A stretch of 47,348 nt of DNA from Clostridia bacterium. Lineage in GTDB: Bacteria; Bacillota; Clostridia; Peptostreptococcales; Anaerovoracaceae. The position numbers were made by a program, and so were the translations under genes. The notes beneath the pieces are model-generated. The model had not been told where the DNA came from and made no database searches. It saw only the letters and a program-made list of their open reading frames with translations. Location: assembly GCA_900766045.1 (NCBI GenBank), contig CAAFTW010000001.1, positions 1 through 47,348 of the forward strand. The letters run 5' to 3'. This document shows, piece by piece, positions 42,477 to 47,348 of this stretch (position 1 is its first letter; every line of letters begins with the position of its first letter).

Positions 42477-43394
42477 ATGTCGGTTCCAAAATATGATGAG
42501 CTAATGAAACCGCTGCTTCTGGCAGTAAAGGACGGCGGCATTTATAAGATTAAGGATGTCACCGCTATGCTGGCGCAGCAGTTTAATTTGTCTGCTGAGG
42601 ATATGGCAGAGATGCTTCCTAGTGGCAGACAGACAGTGTTCAAAAACAGAATAGGATGGGCAAAGACCTACCTGAAAAAAGCCGGGTTATTGGACAGCCC
42701 CGCTCGTGCAACTATCGTAATTACTGAAGTTGGGAAAAAGGTAATCGCTGATAGCCCGGAGAAAATAGATGCAAAGTATCTAGAGCGTTTTCCTTCATTT
42801 GCAGCGTTCCAATCAACAACTGTATCAACAGAGAACGATGGAAAAGTTCCGACAGCAGAGACTTCCAAAGACCTGACGCCGGACGACCAGCTGGAAGACG
42901 CATACAAGGAAATCAATGACAGCCTGGCATCAGATCTGCTTACTGAGGTATTAAAAATACCGCCATATACGTTCGAGAAGTTCGTTGTTGACCTTCTGCT
43001 GAAGATGGGCTACGGAAAGGCGGATTTTGGAAGCCATGCAACAGTAGCATCAGGGGATGACGGAATCGATGGGATCATCATGGAGGATAAGCTCGGTTTT
43101 TCCCTCATCTACATGCAAGCGAAGAAGTGGGCAGTAGATAAGGTTGTGGGCCAGCCGGATATTCAGAGCTTTGTAGGAGCGATAGCAGGCAAGAAAGGCG
43201 ATGGACTTTTTGTTACAACTGCGAGGTTTTCACAAAAGGCAAAGGATTACGCGCATACGCACCATATCATACTGATTGACGGAGAACGTCTTGCCAATCT
43301 GATGATCGAGTATAACTTCTGTGTATCGACTCGGAAGACTTTTGAAATAAAATCTGTGGACACGGATGCGCTTGCAGAATATCAGGATGATTGA
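42477..43394 (+). CDS. mrr: Mrr-type restriction endonuclease
   Basis: A 305-residue protein. Residues 1-95 are an Mrr_N winged helix (start MSVPKYDELMKPLLLAVKDG; Q-x-V-x-x-N-R-I-G-W-A-x-x-Y-L-K-K-A-G). Residues 150-300 are the Mrr_cat PD-(D/E)XK nuclease with G-D-D-G-I-D-G (Asp198) and Q-A-K-K-W (Gln214, Lys216), so all catalytic positions are present. Mrr cuts methylated DNA and can react to foreign methylation. AAGGAG lies five bases before the ATG. It stands apart from hamB by 289 bases and may be expressed separately. Confidence 0.95.
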   Translation: MSVPKYDELMKPLLLAVKDGGIYKIKDVTAMLAQQFNLSAEDMAEMLPSGRQTVFKNRIGWAKTYLKKAGLLDSPARATIVITEVGKKVIADSPEKIDAKYLERFPSFAAFQSTTVSTENDGKVPTAETSKDLTPDDQLEDAYKEINDSLASDLLTEVLKIPPYTFEKFVVDLLLKMGYGKADFGSHATVASGDDGIDGIIMEDKLGFSLIYMQAKKWAVDKVVGQPDIQSFVGAIAGKKGDGLFVTTARFSQKAKDYAHTHHIILIDGERLANLMIEYNFCVSTRKTFEIKSVDTDALAEYQDD

Positions 43395-43397
43395 ATC

Positions 43398-43448
43398 TTT
43401 TAACGTTTTCATACCTTTTAACGATAGCTATACATTTTAACGAATACC
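43398..43448 (+). repeat. TTTTAACG direct-repeat array before hsdM remnant
   Basis: Three copies of TTTTAACG at 43398-43405, 43416-43423 and 43435-43442, spaced 18 and 19 bases, each followed by ATA- or TACC-like sequence. The unit resembles the array before mrr (TTYAAG...TACC). One and a half helical turns between copies is compatible with a regulator binding in series. Confidence 0.5.
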
Positions 43449-43475
43449 AGATTCTACAGGAAGGAGGGGTGCAAA

Positions 43476-44618
43476 ATGCCAAGTACAGCGACAGCGGGAA
43501 GGACATCTTTCCTTCCTTTTGCTTACAGTTCAGCCACAACCGGACCCGCTACAAACGCCGGAATCCCTTTATTTCAGGCTTTTTCGCCCATTCCTGTGCA
43601 GAGGTCTACATACTGCGATTGTATCAAAGTCGGAGTGAAGATAGACGGAGCCTGCGGTTCCGGCGGAATGTTTGTACAGTCCATGCGGTTCGTTGATGAG
43701 CATAAGGGCAATCGCCTGAACGTCTCTATTTATGGACAGGAGCTGACTGACACGACGAGGCGTCTGGCAAAGATGAACCTTGCTATTCGCGGTATTTCTG
43801 CAAACCTCGGAACAGAGGCGGCAAACACCTTCCTGAACGACCAGCACAAAGACCTCAAAGCGGACTTCGCCCTGGAAAATCCGCCTTTTAATCAGAAGAA
43901 CTGGCGTGAGCCGAACCAGTTGGTGGACGACCCGCGTTGGAACGGATATCCGACTCCGCCGACCAGCAACGCCAACTACGCCTGGCTTCTGAACACGCTC
44001 TCCAAACTCGGGCAGAACGGAACGGGGGCCGTGCTTCTGGCGAACGGCGCATTGTCTGCCGGTGGTGATGAGTACGAGATTCGGAAGCGGATGATCGAGA
44101 ACGATGTGGTAGAAGCGATTATCATTCTTCCGCGGTCGATGTTTTATACGACCGACATATCCGTAACCGCGTGGATCCTGAGCCGCAACAAGAAGTCTCG
44201 TGTAGAGAAGCGTCCGGAAGGTGATGTGACATACCGTGACCGTTCTGGAGAAATTCTGTTTATGGACCTCCGCCAGATGGGACATCCATATGAAAAGAAG
44301 TACATCGAGTTTACCGATGAAGACCGTGCAATCATTACAGACAGGTTCAAGTCTTGGCGGTTTGAAGGGTATCCAACGCAGTACGAGGATGTTTCTGAGT
44401 TCTGCTATTCCGCCAAGAAGGCTGAAGTCGTCGAGAAGGATTACAGCCTTGTTCCCAGCCGCTACATCGAATTCGTCAATCGCGATGAGTCAGTTGGTTA
44501 CGATGAAAAGATGTCCGAGCTTCAGAGTGAGTTGAAAAAGTTGCTCATTCAGGAACAGCAGTCCAGACAAGACCTTCTGGAAGTGATGAAAGGACTGGGC
44601 TATGGGATCGAATTATAA
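43476..44618 (+). pseudogene. hsdM: Type I restriction methyltransferase HsdM, 5'-truncated
   Basis: A frame of 380 residues. From about residue 57 on it is clear HsdM: G-A-C-G-S-G-G-M-F-V-Q-S (motif I), L-E-N-P-P-F-N-Q (motif IV), L-A-N-G-A-L-S-A-G-G-D-E-Y-E-I-R and D-Y-S-L-V-P-S-R-Y-I-E. The N-terminal helical domain and F-Y-T-P segment, roughly 170 residues, are missing; the first 55 residues are unrelated, so a deletion joined this piece to new sequence near 43630-43650. AAGGAGG stands before the ATG, hence the remnant could still be translated. It overlaps the hsdS start by 17 bases. Adenine methylation activity is unlikely without the missing part. Confidence 0.85.
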
Positions 44619-44768
44619 GAAATTAGGCGAATATATCCGTCAGATTGATAAAAGGAATGGCGATGCCCGCCTCGGCGAAGACAACCTGTATGGTATCTCT
44701 GTCACGAAAAAGTTCATTATTTCTCACGCCAATCTTGTGGGTGTCACATTTAACAGATACAAGGTTGT
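44602..44768 (+). pseudogene. hsdS: Type I specificity subunit HsdS, 5' fragment cut by IS21
   Basis: The ATG at 44602 begins a typical specificity subunit: Y-K-K-L-G-E-Y-I-R-Q-I-D-K-R-N then L-Y-G-I-S-V-T-K-K-F-I, and L-V-G-V-T-F-N-R-Y-K-V-V. After that the sequence enters the left inverted repeat of the IS21 element at 44769. Only about 55 residues of the first target recognition domain remain; the rest, if any, lies beyond the window. The type I system is therefore unable to recognise its target. Confidence 0.9.
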
Positions 44769-44787
44769 TGAGTATTCCGCCGTCTGG

Positions 44788-44873
44788 GAGCCACCTCGTC
44801 CGATAGAGAGAGCCACCCTGTCCACTTGGCGGAGCCGGTCGGAATGAATATGTATTCCGATGTAGAGAACCAC
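44788..44873 (+). repeat. Left internal GAGCCAC repeats of IS21
   Basis: GAGCCAC occurs at 44788-44794 and 44810-44816 and as GAACCAC at 44867-44873. Multiple terminal repeats of this sort are the binding sites of IstA transposase. A palindromic GGAAT...ATTCC (44841-44858) lies between them. Confidence 0.7.
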
Positions 44874-44929
44874 CCTTTAGAATGAATTTACGGCAGAAGC
44901 CGAATTCATTTGAAGGGAGGACTACATTA

Positions 44930-46480
44930 ATGTCCAAAGAAAAAAAGATCCTGCAGTATATTGCTGACGGGAAGTCTCAGCGAGCGATAGCCAAGATACT
45001 GAAAGTATCGAGAAATACGGTGTCGTCCGTTGTAGCAGCATCTATACGAAGTGGCAAGCCGCTTCCTGAGTTTCTGCAGATGGAAGAGTCGGAAATCGTT
45101 AAGCTTCTCTTTCCCGAAAAGGAACTGATCCCAGTTCAAGTCACGCCAGACTTTGAATGGGTACACAAAGAACTTCTCAAAGACGGTGTCACTCTTCGTT
45201 CGTTGTGGGATGAATACTGTGATCAGTGCAGAGAGGCCAGGAAGCCTCCGTACATGTATTCTCAGTTCTGTAAGCTGTATTCTGACTATGTCGATCAGCA
45301 CAGACTGACGATGCACATAAGTCATAAGCCCGGCGACAAACTCATGGTGGACTGGGCCGGTACCACGTTCTCGTACTATGATACTGACGACGACAAAGAT
45401 CAGAAATGCTATCTGTTTGTAGCTACGCTGCCGTTCAGCATGCTCTGCTATGCGGAAGCATTTACAAACATGAAACAGGAAGCCTGGATTAATGCCCATG
45501 TACACATGTATGCCTACTTCGGTGGCAGTACCAGGCTTCTTGTATGTGACAACCTCAAAACAGGTGTCATAAAGAACAAGAAACATGAGGATACGGTATT
45601 CAACAAGAGTTATGAGGAACTTGCGGATCACTACAATACCGCATTGCTGCCGGCACGTGTTCTGGCTCCAAAGGACAAAGCTGCGGTAGAAGGATCGGTC
45701 GGTGCCCTGACCAGACGGCTTGCTTCAAGGTTTCGTAACAGGAGATTCTTTAGTCTCCATGAACTTAACAAAGCGATCCGCAAGGAGCTTGAAGAATTCA
45801 ACCATAAGCCGTTTCAGAAGAAGGAGGGCTCACGCTTCTCTGTATATACCGAGGAAGAGCTTCCGTTCATGAAGCCATTGCCGGGTTACAGCTACGAGTA
45901 TGCAACGTGGAAGGTGGCAACGGTTCAGATGAACTACCACATCTCCTTCGACAAGCAGAACTACTCTGTTCCATACGCATACGTCAGGAAGAAAGTGGAT
46001 GTCCGCAGTACCAATAACGTAGTTGAGATCTACTACCAGGGCACGCGTATCTGCAGCCATAAAAGGCTGCACGGACGTATAGGTCAGTATGCAACGAACG
46101 TAGACCATATGCCTGAAAACCACCAACTGTACAGCGAATGGGACAGCGGCAGATTCAAACGCTGGGCGGAAAACATAGGTCCACATACCAGAGAAGTTGT
46201 AGACAGGATGTTTGCAGCATACCGGGTGGAAGAACAGGCTTACAAAGGTTGCCTGTCTCTCCTGAAGCTGGCTGATAAATACTCCTCCGGCCGCCTTGAA
46301 AATGCCTGCGCTGTCGCACTTGTGCATATTCCAAATCCCCGGTACAAGAATATTAGATTGATTCTTGAAGCTGGTCAAGACCTTCCTAAAGAGAAAGGGC
46401 CGAAAGAATCGGAAGACTCTGTGAACCGCTACACTCACCTTCGTGGCGCTTCGTACTATGGAGGTGGCCATAATGAATAA
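44930..46480 (+). CDS. istA: IS21-family transposase IstA
   Basis: A 516-residue DDE transposase. HTH region at residues about 15-35 (K-S-Q-R-A-I-A-K-I-L-K-V-S-R-N-T-V); catalytic triad Asp141 (M-V-D-W-A-G-T), Asp207 (L-L-V-C-D-N-L) and Glu254 (A-A-V-E-G-S-V-G). A long C-terminal beta-rich and basic domain follows, ending about residue 516. GGGAGGA lies eight bases before the ATG at 44930; the longer frame from 44882 starts in the end repeats. It should cut and join the IS ends with IstB. All active-site residues are kept, so the element may be mobile. Confidence 0.95.
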   Translation: MSKEKKILQYIADGKSQRAIAKILKVSRNTVSSVVAASIRSGKPLPEFLQMEESEIVKLLFPEKELIPVQVTPDFEWVHKELLKDGVTLRSLWDEYCDQCREARKPPYMYSQFCKLYSDYVDQHRLTMHISHKPGDKLMVDWAGTTFSYYDTDDDKDQKCYLFVATLPFSMLCYAEAFTNMKQEAWINAHVHMYAYFGGSTRLLVCDNLKTGVIKNKKHEDTVFNKSYEELADHYNTALLPARVLAPKDKAAVEGSVGALTRRLASRFRNRRFFSLHELNKAIRKELEEFNHKPFQKKEGSRFSVYTEEELPFMKPLPGYSYEYATWKVATVQMNYHISFDKQNYSVPYAYVRKKVDVRSTNNVVEIYYQGTRICSHKRLHGRIGQYATNVDHMPENHQLYSEWDSGRFKRWAENIGPHTREVVDRMFAAYRVEEQAYKGCLSLLKLADKYSSGRLENACAVALVHIPNPRYKNIRLILEAGQDLPKEKGPKESEDSVNRYTHLRGASYYGGGHNE

Positions 46481-47216
46481 AGACACCTATGATAAGCTTA
46501 GAAAGATGCGGTTGCCTGAGATGGCCCTTCAGTACAAGATGCATTCCGAGTCACCGGAGCTTTACGCACCGATGACCTTCGATGAGGAATTTTCTCTGCT
46601 TGTGGATGCAGAGTTTGACTCACGGACCAACAACAAGATCAAGAGACTTCTTAGAAATTCGGGAATTCCGGACACTAATGCGCATATCGGCGGCATAGAA
46701 TTTCTTCCAGAGAGACACCTAAACAAGGATCTCTTCAGTACGCTTCAAACGAATGAGTTCATCAGCAGAGGTCTCAACATAATGCTCATTGGCGCAACAG
46801 GCTGTGGCAAGACTTACATATCCTGTGCCCTGGCAACCAATGCGTGCAGGCATGAGTACCGCGTCAGGTACCTCAGGCTCAATGAGTTCTTTAGCACTAT
46901 GGAAGCAGCGAGAGTTCAGGGCATCTACGATGAAACGATAAATCGCTTCAGAAAGGTACCGCTGATGATCTTCGATGACTTTCTTCTACTTCCTACGACT
47001 CAGGAAGAGCAGCGTGATCTGTTGATTCTGCTCAGGGCTAGAGATGAGGACAGAACCTCAACAATACTCTGTTCTCAGGTCGCAGTTGCAGGCTGGCACG
47101 AGAGACTCGGTAGTGGCGGTGTCGCAGACACACTGCTTGACCGCATAACCTCTAATGGCTATGAGATAAATATTGATGGCGAAGTATCTATGAGACGTCG
47201 GCACCGCAGGATTTAG
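46473..47216 (+). CDS. istB: IS21-family ATPase IstB
   Basis: A 247-residue AAA+ protein. Walker A GATGCGKT (107-114), Walker B L-M-I-F-D-D-F, and the sensor region I-L-C-S-Q-V are present, along with the N-terminal helical domain typical of IstB. It forms an ATP-dependent filament on target DNA and directs IstA. GGAGGTGG precedes the ATG at 46473, which overlaps the istA stop by eight bases (ATGAATAA), the usual IS21 arrangement. Confidence 0.95.
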   Translation: MNKDTYDKLRKMRLPEMALQYKMHSESPELYAPMTFDEEFSLLVDAEFDSRTNNKIKRLLRNSGIPDTNAHIGGIEFLPERHLNKDLFSTLQTNEFISRGLNIMLIGATGCGKTYISCALATNACRHEYRVRYLRLNEFFSTMEAARVQGIYDETINRFRKVPLMIFDDFLLLPTTQEEQRDLLILLRARDEDRTSTILCSQVAVAGWHERLGSGGVADTLLDRITSNGYEINIDGEVSMRRRHRRI

Positions 47217-47256
47217 TTTTCAAAGTACGTGGATCAGTAGAGTCGCCCACCAATGG

Positions 47257-47329
47257 GTGGCTCTCTGATCCGGAGTAGTGGCTCTCACTAACGGAACCAG
47301 TGGCTCTATTTCATCGGATTGAGTGGCTC
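47257..47329 (+). repeat. Right internal GTGGCTC repeats of IS21
   Basis: GTGGCTC (reverse complement of GAGCCAC) at 47257-47263, 47278-47284, 47300-47306 and 47323-47329, spaced 21, 22 and 23 bases. They form the IstA-binding end of the element. Confidence 0.8.
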
Positions 47330-47348
47330 CGCCACCCCGGAATAATCA

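Larger units (their letters stand above)
44769..47348 (+). mobile_element. IS21-family insertion sequence
   Basis: An element of 2,580 bases with ends TGA...TCA. The left end (44769-44794) and right end (47323-47348) are imperfect inverted repeats matching at 20 of 26 positions (TGA-TATTCCG--GT---GGAGCCAC). Internal copies of GAGCCAC recur near each end. It carries istA and istB in overlapping order. It sits inside hsdS. Its right end coincides with the end of the window, so target duplication and the other hsdS half cannot be seen. Confidence 0.93.

Noticed and set aside
43569..44285. Long minus-strand frame opposite hsdM
   Set aside because: The plus-strand HsdM motifs are unmistakable; the reverse frame is a shadow.
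1..47348. CRISPR arrays and tRNA genes
   Set aside because: No regular 24-40-base repeats with equal spacers, and no tRNA-like cloverleaf with a GGTTCGA-type arm, were seen on either strand.

Overview
The window holds a nearly complete tailed-phage (siphovirus) genome read on the minus strand (about 130 to 31,700). It is followed on the plus strand by a defence island (about 31,770 to 44,770) and an IS21-family insertion sequence (44,769 to 47,348). Strong AGGAGG-type ribosome binding sites, GH25/LysM endolysin architecture and phage families such as DUF4314, DUF5049 and VirE-type primase point to a Clostridia-like Firmicute host. The genus cannot be told from the sequence. The last base of the window is also the last base of the IS terminal inverted repeat, so the source contig may break there.

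Phage, in order of transcription (right to left): a small unknown gene and a sigma-like HTH protein, a DUF4406-like protein, a VirE-type primase/helicase, a zinc-finger-like protein, a VRR-NUC nuclease, an SNF2-type helicase, an ArpU/DUF1492-like late regulator, an HNH nuclease and small terminase, and a ParB-methyltransferase fusion. Next come five small accessory genes, several with near-identical promoter-like leaders. Then follow large terminase, portal, ClpP-like protease, HK97 capsid, four connector/completion proteins, major tail protein, tail chaperones with a classic A7 -1 frameshift, tape measure, baseplate and fibre proteins, holin and endolysin. A TetR-family regulator with its own promoter and terminator sits inside the tail operon as a moron. 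No integrase or repressor is present in the window.

Defence island: a sigma70-like promoter inside a large dyad faces rightwards into a tightly packed operon. Its genes are an NBR1-Ig-domain protein, an AlpA-like HTH protein, a methyltransferase split over two genes (the second one frameshifted), and a 1139-residue GIY-YIG / SF2 helicase / methyltransferase-like protein. These are followed by HamA and HamB (Hachiman) and, after a repeat-bearing gap, an Mrr-type endonuclease. After a second repeat array come a 5'-truncated hsdM and an hsdS cut by the IS21 element. Known parts are Hachiman, Mrr and type I modification. The unusual part is the joining of a split Eco57I-like methyltransferase, a GIY-YIG helicase and an NBR1-Ig protein to Hachiman in one transcription-ready array. 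Several parts carry lesions (start codon, homopolymer frameshift, truncation, IS insertion), so the island appears to be partly decaying or switched off.
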